This document shows positions 1 through 12,000 of a stretch of DNA of 64,000 bases, one piece after another. The notes beneath the pieces are model-generated. The model was given only the letters and a program-made list of their open reading frames with translations, was not told the DNA's origin and did not search any database. A program made the translations under genes and the position numbers. Source of the stretch: Balaenoptera acutorostrata (taxonomy: Eukaryota > Chordata > Mammalia > Artiodactyla > Balaenopteridae); NCBI RefSeq assembly GCF_949987535.1, contig NC_080070.1, positions 8,614,016 to 8,678,015 on the forward strand, written 5' to 3'. The first letter of the stretch is position 1. The number at the start of each line of letters is the position of its first letter.

Positions 1-914
1 ATCCCTGAAAACAATTTGGGTATTTGTACACTCGACCTGCACTCAGGACTTTGACACCAGGCAGAGGGTGGTGTGTGGTGAGGGTGGGAGGGTGCAGGGA
101 GCTCATGGGTCTCGCTTTTCTCTCCTCTCCCTGTCTTCTATCTCTCACTCTCTTTTTTACCTCAAACTCACTTCTTCTGTTTCTCTTTCTTTTCCACTCT
201 GTTTTCTTCTTTTCTCATCTCCTCTCTCTTTTTCACACACAGAAAGGCTTTTCTTTTTATTGTGTGGCAAGAACTTTGTTTTTAAGCACACTCCTTCTTA
301 CTCTATAAATTACTTTAGTTAATTTCTGCTTTTGACTCTGATAAAATCTAACTTCATGCATTCAAGAAAAATGTTTTCTTCCTTTAAAATGCTATCTTGC
401 TAAGAGTTTCTGAAAACGTAATTTGAAACTCAAAACTGAGTAACAACTCTCAGTTCTAGTGAATATTTACCCTCCCTTCACTGGAGCAACTGGACTTGGT
501 CTGAAGCGTCACCAGATGACTTGGAAGGGATAGAGAAGGGATGGAGAAGGGAAGAACCTAGAAAGAAAACATATCAGATAGTACTTCCAAGCATGTTCTA
601 TGTTCCAGTGGCATAACTTACGTATCATTATATAGATTGTATGTTTATTTATAACTAGGTATTCAAGGCCCTCACCAAAGGCTACCTTTTTGCTCTATAA
701 AATCTTGCTCACTGGAGTGTATGGTGAGAGGTAAGATTTGACAGCCAGAGGGCTGGGAAACTCTCCTGCCACCAGGCAAGCCATTGTCAGCTCTAGGAGC
801 CAAAGATCAGAACCCAGCCACCAGGAGGTGGCAAATCCTCTTGACTTGTGACTGTAGGAGCTGGAGGAGTGATGTGGGTGATGGTAATAAAACACCACGT
901 TAACACGTCTCAAT
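1..914. other. Intronic sequence, pyrimidine-rich tract
   Basis: No gene or repeat family recognised. Positions 113-245 are strongly C/T-rich on the plus strand (purine-rich in CNTNAP2 sense). The short open frames over it are a by-product of that composition. Confidence 0.6.
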
Positions 915-1010
915 TAATCCCTCTGCATCTGTCTCCTCACGGTACAATGGGGATTATCACAGTACCTGCCTACCTGATGAAGTCGTTTTGAAGAATAAAT
1001 GGGAAAATAC
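915..1010 (+). repeat. MIR SINE fragment
   Basis: The sequence resembles the MIR core and 3' half: a 'tgtctcctcacggtacaatgg' type segment followed by a 'gtacctgcctacctgatgaag' type segment. It is old and diverged, with approximate edges. Confidence 0.6.
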
Positions 1011-1274
1011 ACAAAAAGGACAAAAAAGAAGAGAGCCTGTCTCAAATCAGCACTCCCTGTGTCAACTATTGTTGGTGTTTTGGGCCCTTCTCTTCCTTTG
1101 TCAACCTTTAAAATTCCCAAGAAACAGGAATATTAAAGCTGGACACAAACCAAATAGTCTGAGGTAAAAGCGTTAAAGGGACCATCTTCACAAACTCTTA
1201 AATTTGGATCTTTCAGAATGCCTTATCTCAAATAGTGGGATTGCACGTGGAATAAATGAGGACAATAATAAAAA

Positions 1275-1495
1275 TAGCTAACACCAGTATTATTTATGAA
1301 CCTGGATAGTCTTCTCACCAGTTTCTCATTTAATCTTAACACAATTTTACATGATAAGTCCTTTAAAATTAATACTTTATAATTGAGGAAGAGGAGGTTT
1401 CCACAGACTAAATAATTTACCCAAGGTTACATTGGTGTGTAGTGAAAGGTGTATGTAACCCAGGTCTTTCTGACTGCAGAGCTTGCAGACAAGTG
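1275..1495 (-). repeat. MIR SINE, antisense
   Basis: This is the reverse-complement MIR pattern. A 'ctcatttaatcttaacac' segment is followed by a diverged 'gaggaagaggaggtt' segment, then 'acccaggtctttctgactgc'. It is an old copy, close to full length. Confidence 0.65.
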
Positions 1496-1599
1496 GAATA
1501 ACTGAAATTAATAACAGAGACGTCACTTATCATGAAATTCATTTCCAAGGTCTCGGGGAGAAAAGGGAATGAGTACATTTACCAAGTTCCTCAGCGTCT

Positions 1600-1695
1600 C
1601 TGGCCTTTAATTTCCTCAACTGTAAATGAGGCTATATGTATACTAGATGATCTGTAAGATTCCTTCCATCTCTGAAACTCTACAGTTCCATTATC
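1600..1695 (+). repeat. MIR-like SINE fragment
   Basis: It contains 'tttcctcaactgtaaatgag' followed by a 'ccttccatctctgaaactct' type segment, the end seen in MIRb-type copies. Diverged and short. Confidence 0.5.
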
Positions 1696-2670
1696 TAGCC
1701 ACAGAGATCATCAGCACATGAAAGAAAATCAGAGGGAAGGCTCCTAGAAACCATACCATTATTATTTTATTCCTTCCCTAAAATTATAATGTCTATTCCT
1801 TTTTGCATTTCTCCTAAGTGAAAGTTATTCTGCAAGGTTGCCTTAAGGGCAACATTTGTTTTGTTAGAGTTATAGAAAAACAAAACCATTTAGGTAATAA
1901 TACTCTGTATGATGTAATTTTAATGGAAATAATGTTTTGCATGAGGTTCAATCTTTTTTCCAATCCTTTGCCTTGCCTCCTACAGCTATACAATATGTGA
2001 GCTGTGGGGATGACTCTCACCTATGCCCATTTGGAAGAGTTTTTCTTTAACACTAGATAATTTCGGTTTAAAGTAACCCCTGATCAAAGATTACACTCTT
2101 CATGTGTCCTCAGGGCCAAGACCTGGAGAAGTTATGAAGAAGGGCTTAATGGAAATTTCACAGTGGGTTGGAGAAATTTACCCTCCAACCCTTGTTATGT
2201 GTTTCATTTTGGTTCCCATGAAAATGTGGATTTGTGGTAAAATAATTTGTTGCAGATGCACTTTTATTTTCTAAACAGTGAAATGTAAAGGAGAGAAAAT
2301 TGAAGGATGTTGAGAAAAAGGTGGTAAATTTGTCAACATGAGTTGGATCATGGGACATTTTATAGAACTAAGGCCATTTGAGAAATGCACAAAAGTAGAA
2401 AAAAGTAAATAAATTCTACAGACTCATCACTTCTAAACAAAAAACGCCATTTAAAATATTGGTGTATTCCTTTTCAGTGTCTCTTGCTATATAGATTTTA
2501 ATTTTTTATATATGTACGGTCATACCATGTATGCCATTTTATAGTCATTATTTTTGCTTAATAAAAACGAAAGGCTTGTTTTAAACTATAATTGATCACT
2601 TTCATGATGTTGGCATTAGAGTACTGAAAAAACTTGCAGAAATGTTCCTTCTAGCTAATCTTTTTTTCTT
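1696..2670. other. Unassigned intronic sequence
   Basis: AT-rich and unassigned. The overlapping short open frames on both strands (about 1814-2020) have no family features. Confidence 0.55.
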
Positions 2671-3200
2671 TCATTTATTCATTCATTCACTTATGTACCA
2701 AATATGTACTAAGTGCCTAAGGGGAGCAGCCACTTCACTAGGCACTAAAGATACAAGAATAAATCAAGACACGGTCCCTGCTCACAAGGTACCCACAGTC
2801 CGAGGCAGAAACAATTCTACCGTATTGTGTTAGTGATGTGGAAACAGACCATGAAGCTATGAGAGCACACAGGAGACACAGCAAACTTAGGCAACATTGA
2901 GAACAGTGGTCTCCTAATGTTTTTCTAGGGTGATGATATGGAGCTGTACTTTTTGGGATGTATTAATTAATTATGTAAAAAGACTCAATCAGAGCAGAGG
3001 TGGGATTTCAGGCAAAGAAAATTTGCAAAGGCCCTGAACTGCAAGTACTTTGCTGTTGCTGCAGCTGAGGGGGTGAGACTTTACCTGGGAAGCGGGAGGA
3101 CTGGAAATGAACACAGGTGCCCTTCCTTGAGCATCTGACAAAGTAGTGGGCATTGCCCTGAAGACTACTGGGGAACCAACGAAGGATTCAAGCAGAATAA
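2671..3200 (-). repeat. L2 LINE 3' region, antisense
   Basis: It opens with the reversed L2 tail (TTCATTCATTCA), then reversed segments such as 'gtactaagtgcctaagg' and 'acacggtccctgctcaca'. Farther in, 'gcaaaggccctgaactgcaag' matches the L2 coding-to-3' region. Heavily diverged, with a less certain right edge. Confidence 0.6.
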
Positions 3201-3373
3201 AAGATAATCAAATTTTCATTTTTGCATGATTATTCTATCTTTGGGGGAGAGTTGATCATACGAGTATGAAGCAGAATAAGGAAATCAAACAAATTTATTC
3301 TTATTTATTTCTTAAGTAAGAAAATGGCATTAAAATGGAAAAGAAGATTAAATTAAGGTCTAAAAATAGATAC

Positions 3374-3535
3374 TGTTATAGGCTGGATTATGTTCTCTCA
3401 AAATTCAGATCTTGAAGCCCTAACCCTCCAGTTAACTAAGAATATGACTGTATTTGGAAACAGGGCCTTTAAAGATGTGATTAAGTTAAAATGCGGCTGT
3501 TAATGTGGGCCCTAATCCAATGGAACTGGTGTCTT
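3374..3535 (+). repeat. MLT1-type MaLR LTR, left part
   Basis: The segment follows the MLT1 LTR from its 5' end: 'ggctggattatgttctctc', then 'gtatttggaaacagggcctt', then 'gggccctaatccaatgg'. It stops abruptly at the poly(T) of an antisense L1. The matching LTR 3' end reappears at 7003. About 200 bp expected between the two parts is missing. Confidence 0.75.
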
Positions 3536-6500
3536 TATTTTTTTCCTTTCTTCCGATTTCTTTTTTTTTTTAATTGAAGTATAATTGACTTGCAATATGT
3601 TAGTTTCAGGTGTACAACATAGTGATTTGATACTTTTATGCATTACAAAATGATCACCATGATAAATATACTTGCCACCTGTCACCAAAGTTATTACAAT
3701 ATTATAGACTACGTTCTCTATGCTATATATTATATCTTTGTGACTTATTAATTTTATAACTGGAAGTTTGTACGTCTTAATCTCCTTCACCTATTTCACT
3801 CATCCCCCAACACCCCTCCTATCTGGCAACCACCAATTTGTTCTCTATCTATGGATCCATTTCTTTTTTGTTATATTTGGTCATTTGTTTTGTTATTTTA
3901 GATTCCACATATAAGTGAAATCATATGGTCTTTGTCTTTTTCTGTCTGTCTTATCTCACTTAGCATATTGCCTGCTAGGTCCATCCATGTTGTGGCAAAT
4001 GGCAAAATTTCACTCTTTTTATGGCTGATTAACATCCTATTGAGTATATATGTACCACATTTTCTTCATTCATTCATCTATCAATGGACACTTACATTGC
4101 TTTCACATCTTGGCTATTGTAAATAATGCTCCAAAGAACACAGGGGTGCATATATCTTTTCAAATTAGTATTACCATTTTCTTCAGAAACATATCCAGAA
4201 GTGGAATTCCTAGATCATATGGTAGTTCTATTTTTAATTTCTTGAGGAACCTCCATACTGTTTTCCACTGTGACTGTACCAAATTACATTCCCACCAACA
4301 GTGCACAAGGGTTCCCTTTTTTCCACATCCTCCTCAGTACTTGTTATTTGTTGTCTTTTTGATTATAGCCATTCTGACAGGTATGAGGTGGTATCACATT
4401 GTGGTTTTGATTTGCATTTCCCTGGTGATTAGTGATGTTGAGTAACTTGTCACACGTCTGTTGGCCATCTGTATGTTTTCATTGGAAAAACATCTATACA
4501 GGTCCTCTGCCCATTTTTTAATTGGGTGGTTCATTTTTTTCCAATGTTGAGTCGTGTGAGTTCATTGGAAATTTTGGATGTTAACCCCTTCAGATATATC
4601 ATTTGCAAATACTTCTCCCATACAGTAGTCTGCTTTTTTGTTTTGTTGGTAGTTTCCTTTGCTGTGCAAAGACTTTTTAGTTTGATGTTGTTCCATTTTT
4701 TAATTTTTGCTTTTGTTCTCTTTGCCTGAGGAGACATATCCAAAAAAAAAAATTGCTAAGACCAATGTCAAAGAGCATACTGCCTATGTTTTCTTCTAGG
4801 ATTTTTATGGTTTCAGGTCTTACGTTTAAGTCTTTAATCCATTTTGAGTTTATTTTTGTACATAGTGTGAGAAAGTAGTCCAGTTTGAGTCTTTTGCATG
4901 TAGCTGTCCAGTTTTCCCAATACCACTTATTGAAGGCACTGTCTTTTCCCCATTGTATACTCTTTTCTCCTGTGTTGTAGATTAATTGACCATACCAGCT
5001 TGGTTTATTTCTGGGTTCTCTATCCTGTTCCATTAATCTATGTGTCCATTTTTGGGCCAGTACCATACTGTTTAATTATTATAGTTTTAAAGGATAGTTT
5101 GAAATCAGGGAGTGTGATAACTCTAGCTCTGTTCTTCCTTCTCAACACTGTTTTGGCTACTTGGGGTCTTTTGTGTTTCCACATAAATTTTAGAATTATT
5201 TGTTCTAGTTCTGTAAAAAATGCTATTTATGTTTTGATAGAGATTGCACTGAATCTGTAGATTGCCTTGGGAAGTATGATCATTTTAACAGTCTTAATTC
5301 TTCCAACCCATGAGCGTGGTACATCTTTCCATTTGTTTATGTTGTCTTCAATTTCTTTCATCAATGTCTTACAGATTTCTGAGTATAGCTCTTTAATTTC
5401 CTTTGTTAGATTTATTCCTAGGTATTTGATTCTTTTTGGTACAACTGTAAGTGGGATTGTTTTCTTTATTTATCTTTCTGATAGTTCATTGTTAGTGAAT
5501 AGAAATGCAACAGATTTCTATATATTAATTTAGCATCCTGCAAACTTTACTGAATTCATTTATTAGTTCTAATGGATTTTTGGTGGTGTCTTTAGAATTT
5601 TCTATGTATAGTATCATGTCATCTGCAAACAGTGACAGTTTTACTTCTTCCTTTCCAATTTGGATTCCTTTTGTTTCTTTTTCTTATCTTGTTGCTGTGA
5701 CTAGGACTTCCAAAACTATTTTGAACAAAAGTGGTGAGAGTGAGCATCCTTGCTCTGTTCCTGGTCTTAGAGGAAATGCTTTCAGATTTTCAACATTGAG
5801 CATGCTACTGGCTGTTGGCTTCTTATACACAGCCTTTGTTATGTTGGAGTCTGTTCCCTCTATACCCACTTTGTTGAGAGTTTTTATCATAAATGGATTT
5901 GAATTTTGTCAAAAGCTTTTTCTGCCTCTACTGAGGTGGTCATATGATTTTTATTCTTCAATTTGTTTATGTGGTGTATTACACTGATTGATTTGTGGAT
6001 ACTGAATTATCCTTGCATCCCTGGGACAAATCCCACTTGATCATGGTGTATGATCTTTTAATGTATTATTGAATTCAGTTTGCTAATATTTTGTTGAGGA
6101 TTTTCACATCTATGTTCATCAGTGATACTGGCCTGTAATTTTCCTTTCTTGTGGTATCTTTGTCTGGTTTTGTTATCAGGGTGATGCTGGCCTTGTAGAA
6201 TAAGTTCAGAAGCATTCCTTCCTTTTCCATTTTTTGAAATAGCTTGAGAAAGATAGGTGTTAACTCTTCTTTAAATGTTTGGTAGAGTTTATCTGGAAAC
6301 CATCTGGTCCTGGACTTTGTTGGGAGTTCTAAAATTACTGATTCAATTTCATTACTGGTAATTTGTTCATACTTTCTATTTCTTCCTGGTTCAGTCTTGG
6401 GAAATTGTACATTTCTAGGAATTCACCCATTTCTTCTAGGTTATTCATTTTATTGGCATGTAATTATTTGTAGTAATCACTTATGATCCTTTGTATTTCT

Positions 6501-7000
6501 GTGGTGTTTAAGTTCTCCTCTTTCATTTCTGATTTTATTTATGTGGGTTCTCTCTCTTTTTTTTCTTGATGGGTCTGTTTAAAGTTTTATCAATTTTGTT
6601 TATCTCTTTAAAGAACCAGCTCTTAGTTTCACTAATCTTTTCTATTGCTTTCTTTAGTCTCTATTTATTTCCTCTCTGATCTTTATGATTTCTTTCCTTC
6701 TACTAACTTTGGGTTTTGTTTATCCTTCTTTTTCTAGTTCCTTTAGGTGTAAGGTTAAATTACTTATCCGAAATTTTTCTTGTTTCCTATTTTTGCTGCA
6801 TCCCATAAATTTTGGATCATTGTGTTTCTATTTTCATTTGTCTCCAGGTATTTTTTTTATTTCCTCTGTAAATTCTTTGGTGACCCATTGGTTGTTTAGT
6901 AGCATATTGTTTAGCCTCCACATGCTCATGGTTTTTGCAGTTTTTTTCTTGTAGTTGATTTCTAGCCTCACACCGTTGTGGTCAGAAAATATGCTTGATC
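3536..7000 (-). mobile_element. L1 LINE, antisense, 5'-truncated in ORF2 endonuclease
   Basis: Read on the minus strand this is a 3.46-kb non-LTR retrotransposon. Poly(A) lies at 3561-3571, a 3' UTR extends to about 3900, and ORF2 runs up to about 7000. Broken ORF2 peptides are visible: the end of the endonuclease (IFSDHNGVRLEINYKKK and LNNMLLNNQWV, 6834-7010), the RT region (GCSLSPLLF, about 5700-5760), and a C-terminal stretch (LCTAKETTNKTKKQ, about 4650). ORF1 and the 5' UTR are absent. Stops and frameshifts are numerous, so it is dead and older than the copy at 55.5 kb. Confidence 0.92.
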
Positions 7001-7002
7001 TT

Positions 7003-7045
7003 TTGAGTCTGTAGTATTTTGTTATGGCAGCGCAAGCAGACTGAT
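7003..7045 (+). repeat. MLT1-type LTR, 3' end
   Basis: 'ttttgttatggcagcgcaag' followed by 'cagactgatacaa' matches the terminal 40 bases of MLT1 LTRs. It continues the LTR that begins at 3374, on the other side of the L1. Confidence 0.7.
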
Positions 7046-7324
7046 ACAAATATTAAGGAAATAAAAATAGAAGTACTTGTTGACTAGATAGGTGTTTGGG
7101 GTAAAAGGGGAGGAGAGAGGCAAGAAAACTCAAAGGGTTTTGATTTGAGTGACAGGTTATTAGAGATGCAGTTCACCAAGTTGGGAAACCCAAGATTGCA
7201 GTAGATGGTAAATTCAAATTGGCAAATGGACAGTCACAGGAACTTCTGGCAGATTTTTGACAAGATGGCCAGCACGGCATTAGAAATACAAATGTGAAGC
7301 TCAGGGGAGGTGTACAGATTTGCT
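7046..7324. other. Possible L2 remnant, antisense
   Basis: 'gcagttcaccaagttgggaa' around 7165 resembles a reversed internal L2 segment, but similarity is weak. The remainder is unassigned. Confidence 0.35.
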
Positions 7325-7620
7325 GTTATCTCTCACTGAAATAGTTTCCTCTAAGATATTTGCATGTCTCAATCCCTCATTCAAAATAAGGGCTCAGCAC
7401 AAATATCATTCTATCAGAGAGGTCTTACTGACCATTCTGTATAAAAAATTACCACCTATCACAACATCCACTTCCCTTGATTTGTCTTTATAATACCTAC
7501 CACCATCATTATGTATTTCATTCACTGGCAGAATCCTCAGTATTTGGAACAGTGTACAACATGCAATAGGTTATCTATAACTTTTTTAATAAATAAAAAA
7601 AGAATGAAGGAAATAAGGGA
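7325..7620 (+). repeat. L2 LINE 3' end
   Basis: It follows the L2 3' region in order: 'cagagaggtcttactgacca', a 'cacctatcacaacatccac' segment, 'ttggaacagtgtacaac', and a terminal 'aataaa' and 'gaatgaagg' tail. The A/G-rich end (7590-7640) adjoins it. Confidence 0.6.
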
Positions 7621-7744
7621 GGAAGGAAGAGAGAAGGGAAGACACATCAACAGCCTGCCACCTGTTTTTGTATACGACCCACAAACTAAGAATGTTATTT
7701 TTGTACTTTAAAATAGTTGAAAAAAAGGAAGACTAGTATTTTGT

Positions 7745-7960
7745 AACGTAAAGAATTTATGAAAATCAAATTTCAGTGCCCATAAAATAGGTATTATTGG
7801 AACACAGCCATGCTACTCATTTAAGTGTTGTCCATGACTGCTTTTACGTACAGTAGCAGAGTTGAATAATTGCTGTAGAGGCTGTATGTGGACCACAAAG
7901 GCTAAACTGCTTACTGCCTAGTCCTTTATAGGAGAAGCTTTCTGGCCCCTGACGGTCACT
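7745..7960 (-). repeat. hAT-Charlie-type non-autonomous DNA transposon
   Basis: 'attggaacacagccatgcta', followed by a 'tgtccatgactgctttta' segment and 'gtagcagagttgaataat', is the reversed sequence of the very common mammalian MITE that begins CAGGGGTTGGCAAACT. I do not assign a subfamily name. Confidence 0.65.
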
Positions 7961-8059
7961 ATAAGGTGTTGCACATTGACGGTTGTTGTCCACAGTGGGG
8001 CCACCACTTCAGGATACAGCTTATCGTTACTTTACAAAGCTGACCATTTGTGTAGTCTC

Positions 8060-8440
8060 TTACCTAGCAATTCTTGCTGAGTATATACCGCTTCAAAGTT
8101 CTTGCACATTTAGAACAAGAAACATTCACAAGAATATTCATAGCAGTGCTGTTCACAACAGGAAAACTTACAGACAGTCCAAAAGCCTATTAATGGGAGA
8201 GTGAAAAATATACTTGACATATACCACAATGTGGATGAAGTAATATATAGTAAGTTATACACAGCATGATACTGTTTCTTTTTTGTAAACTTAATCTAAA
8301 AATATATGCTTTTTAAGTATTACATCTACATTCAAGAAAACTACAGAAAGGGCATCAATGGAAAGCAGGATTCAGGTTGACAGCTATCTCTGTGTGGTGG
8401 GGAGGAGCAGAACGGGAAGACCTGTGAGTTTAGTATATTA
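8060..8440 (+). repeat. Old L1 (L1M-type) ORF2 end and 3' UTR
   Basis: 'aatattcatagcagtgctgt' and then a 'ccaaaagcctattaatggg' segment match the end of L1 ORF2. They are followed by a 3' UTR-like 'ggttgacagctatctctgtg' at 8370-8420. The frame is destroyed. Confidence 0.65.
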
Positions 8441-9959
8441 CTGCTCTTTCGGGGGGATGATGGGCTTGCAGGCCCTTGCTATATTATTATTAAATAAAGG
8501 TTGATGAGATAGTGATGAATAGTGATAGTATGACACAAACCAAGCATAATGATTTATTGAATCCTGTGGATGTGAGGTCCCATTAGGGGAGAAAATTCCC
8601 CCAAACTTGAGTTCTAGTGTTAACACTTTTAAGAACCAGCTGTGAATTTTGGAAATTTTCTTTACTCTAGGGCTTTGTTTCTTAAACAAAATAATAAGTA
8701 AGGATGTGATCATTTCTAAAGAGCCATTCAATTTTAAATGTCTGTGTTTCTATAAAATAAGGTAGGAGGTAGAGTTGTTTTTCAATTCACTGTACAAGCA
8801 AATGTTAAACAGAAAGAAATGGATCATTTATAATATTATGTTTTGGTGGCCAAACATTCACTTAGGGCTTCGAAAACCAATTACCCTCTCTGCGAAGTAA
8901 TCAACCCACCCCCTTATAATGCAGAGTGGTACTCTTGATTTAATTGCTGGTTGCTACATCCTTTTTGTAGTCCCTTCAATTAAAGAAAGAAGCTTTAAAA
9001 TAAGGCAATGAACCAGTAAAAATGTCTCAAACATGAATAAGTGATGAGGTCCCTGTCTGTAGACCAGCTGCTTGCCAGTACTTGCCATGAGGTTCTGTGA
9101 ATTACTGATGCTGTACAGTAGCTCCCATAAATGGCATCTACCTTAAGAGACTCAGAATGTCTCTCCTCAGGCACCAGGCTGGCTCCGCTGTCCCTCCACT
9201 GTAGCCTGGTGCTACGACGTGAGGAAAAGAGCATAATCTGAATAGTTTGGTTCTAATTATTGTGTCAACACAAGAGAAGAAAATGTACAGATTGATGATT
9301 TTCTTGGGTAGCCAAGAATGAAAACCTAGAACAATATTTCTCCAAATGCATTTAAATATTCAAATCTTTTGGGGTACAATAGCTGGAGGGTTAAGAAACA
9401 GGCACTTCTGTTGATAGACTCCAGTATCTCTGTTCACACTGGAGCCTGTTTGAGAACTGTCTCCTCATAAAGGGGCTTTTGAGACATTTTTTCTAGATTA
9501 TCCTAGCGATCTAGTTATAGCTGATTGTCCGGGGAAGAGAATCCTGACCCAAACTCAGTCAAGTTGATTGTCTCCCCTCAAAATTTGGAATCGGATTTTG
9601 GAAACATCAAGTCTCTGCTGAGTACTTAGATCCTAACCATGGGTCTGGTTATAGCTCTAGTCCTTTGTAAATACCCTGGAGTCCTTATAAAACATTTCCC
9701 ATTCCCCATTTCCTTTAGAAAGTTCAATGGACTTTCTTAGACTCACGAGGATCTAAACATGTCTAGTGCCTCTGTCTGTCTCTGGCTCTCTCTATTTCTC
9801 TTTGTTTCTCTTTTTAAATAAAGTAAGTCTGAGACTCTACAAAGCAATTCTAAAATTTATAAAATATTCTCCTTTTTTGATTTGAAATAGCTCTGAGTAA
9901 CTTATTGTTTTCCACAGTAGTATTAGGGTACATTTATGGTTGGATGTGATTTTAAATTT
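8441..9959. other. Unassigned intronic sequence
   Basis: About 1.5 kb with no recognised repeat, exon or RNA. The minus-strand open frames at 8438-8731 and 8995-9234 show no domain, coding bias or splice context. Confidence 0.55.
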
Positions 9960-10085
9960 GATGTGGTTCAACTGTCTCACTTTATAAATAAGAAAATAGA
10001 GGCCCAGGGAAGCACTGATTTGTCCATAGTCTAACAGTTATTCAGAAAGCAAAAAAATATAGTTTAGGACTTCTGGCTCCTGATA
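9960..10085 (-). repeat. MIR SINE fragment, antisense
   Basis: 'tctcactttataaataagaa' then 'agaggcccagggaagcac' is the reversed MIR core. Confidence 0.6.
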
Positions 10086-11569
10086 TGGTATACTTGCAAT
10101 TAATGACATTTTCTCCACTCATTCTGTTATAAAAGGGAAGAAATACAAAAAAAGAAATGTAAAATAATTACAAATGTTACGATGTTCAAATATATTGAGT
10201 TCTCTATCATGAGGTTCCAAGTGAAATACCACTATGAGTCTTATTTGTCTTGAAAAGGATGTCTCTTCGGGAGAGAGGGGGACAGTGAAGAATGGACTGG
10301 AGGATTTGCTGTTGCTTTTAGATGAATGATTCTTCAACAGAATACTTCCAACTCCGTAAGTCTGGCTTTCAGTAGCAGTCTGTGTTAGAGCTAGTTTAGG
10401 TAATTTTTAGGGTTACACAAAAGTCAAACTATACCAAGTTCAAAAATGAAGTGGAGAAATTTAAAATATGCTAAAACGTTGGCATAAGCAGCCAAGCAGA
10501 AAGCAGGGCTGGAGATTCTCTTGTCTTCATCCACTGCCTGTGGTATCCAGAGAATGAGGTTTGCAAGGAGGAAGGCTCACCAACTTCATGCTGCAAAAGC
10601 ACAGGTGCAAAATTTGTCTTGACATAAATAAGTGAAATTGTTACTAGTCATATGAGTTCTGGACCTGAGTTTTATCCCAATATCACTTCTGAATTGAGAA
10701 GGTTCTACGAATGTTTTAGTCATAGTGCTAATTCTCAAGTGTTGACCCTTCCTGCTGTAAATCAAATAGGAAGTGAATATTTAATGAAGACGATTAGATC
10801 TTCTTCATCTTCTGCATCCTGTGATCTAGATTGTCAGGATGCTCAGGTGATTCTAAGGAAGCAGGTAAGCCAGCTTTCAACAACTCTCACTCTTTTTCTC
10901 ACTACTTTCCTTGGGATTCCTCTGTCCAAATTCCTTTGGATTCTTATCTTGCCGGTGCCTACTCTAATCACCAAAAAAAGTAACAATTAAATTACTTTGC
11001 ATGCAAGTGTCACTGGATTTTAAGAGTGTGCTTGGAAAGAGTAATGATTAATACAACAGCTTGAATTTCTATGGGTGTAACTTTAGATTCTGTGTTGCCT
11101 GGGTGTGAAAAGTCTATTTCTACCACTTGGGCCAAAGTAGCCCTTATAGTGCCCTTGTGTGACTCAGAAAAAAGTGCCATTTTACTGCGTGAATGCAGAC
11201 AACGAACAAGCACGTGCTTCTGAGTGGAGCATGAGCTGACTGCAGCTCTGACTCACTAGTCTGGCTGCCTTGTTCAGGGAACAACCTGCACAACTGTATG
11301 ACCAGCCCAGTGGCCACACGTATGCACAGGTAATGCTGTGATGGGTTATTCTGTTATGTTTCTGCCTCATTCTCTCACTTACCCCATCTCTCTCCTTTTC
11401 TTTCATTCTACATATATATTCTTTTAGAGGAGTAAAACACAAGAGGAATTTCAAAGAAAATAATTTAAAATAAACAGTCAATTATTTCAAGTCTAAACTA
11501 ATTAAGGGTAGTAGATTATAAGCATGCATAATTTGGACTCAAATTATCTCTGCTCATTACCTATACATA
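10086..11569. other. Unassigned intronic sequence
   Basis: No repeat family recognised. A 112-codon open frame at 10652-10990 was examined. It has no domain signature, and I treat it as chance. Confidence 0.5.
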
Positions 11570-12000
11570 GCAGTAATGCCAGATATTTATATTTATATAA
11601 CATATATAAATATAATAAACAATATATTACCTATGTTAAATATATTTTATTTCTATCTATATTTATATATACAACTTCGGTGAATAAATTTTTATATATG
11701 TAAAATCTTATAGATATATATTCCATTTAATTATATAATACATAATTATATTTCATATAATTATACATAATTTTAATATATGTTATATTATATATTAGAG
11801 ATTATGTATTATAATAGAATATAGAATATAATTATATATATATAAATTTGTATATATAAAATTACTCACCAAAGTTATTTTATTCCTAACTCATAGTAAT
11901 AATATTTATTTTCTGTGTTGCTTTAAATGATTAGAGCAGCATATAAAATTATTCAATATATAAGGATATACATTTAAAATCATATATGTTAATTAACATC
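11570..12000. repeat. AT-rich low-complexity tract
   Basis: About 430 bp composed largely of imperfect TATA, ATAT and TAATA motifs with several short dyads. G and C are very sparse between about 11580 and 11870. Confidence 0.85.

Noticed and set aside
4050..5987. Several plus-strand frames of 86-135 codons rich in F, L, I and S
   Set aside because: They are antisense shadows of the minus-strand L1 ORF2 remnant.
10652..10990. 112-codon plus-strand open frame
   Set aside because: No family resemblance or exon structure, and of a length expected by chance in 64 kb.
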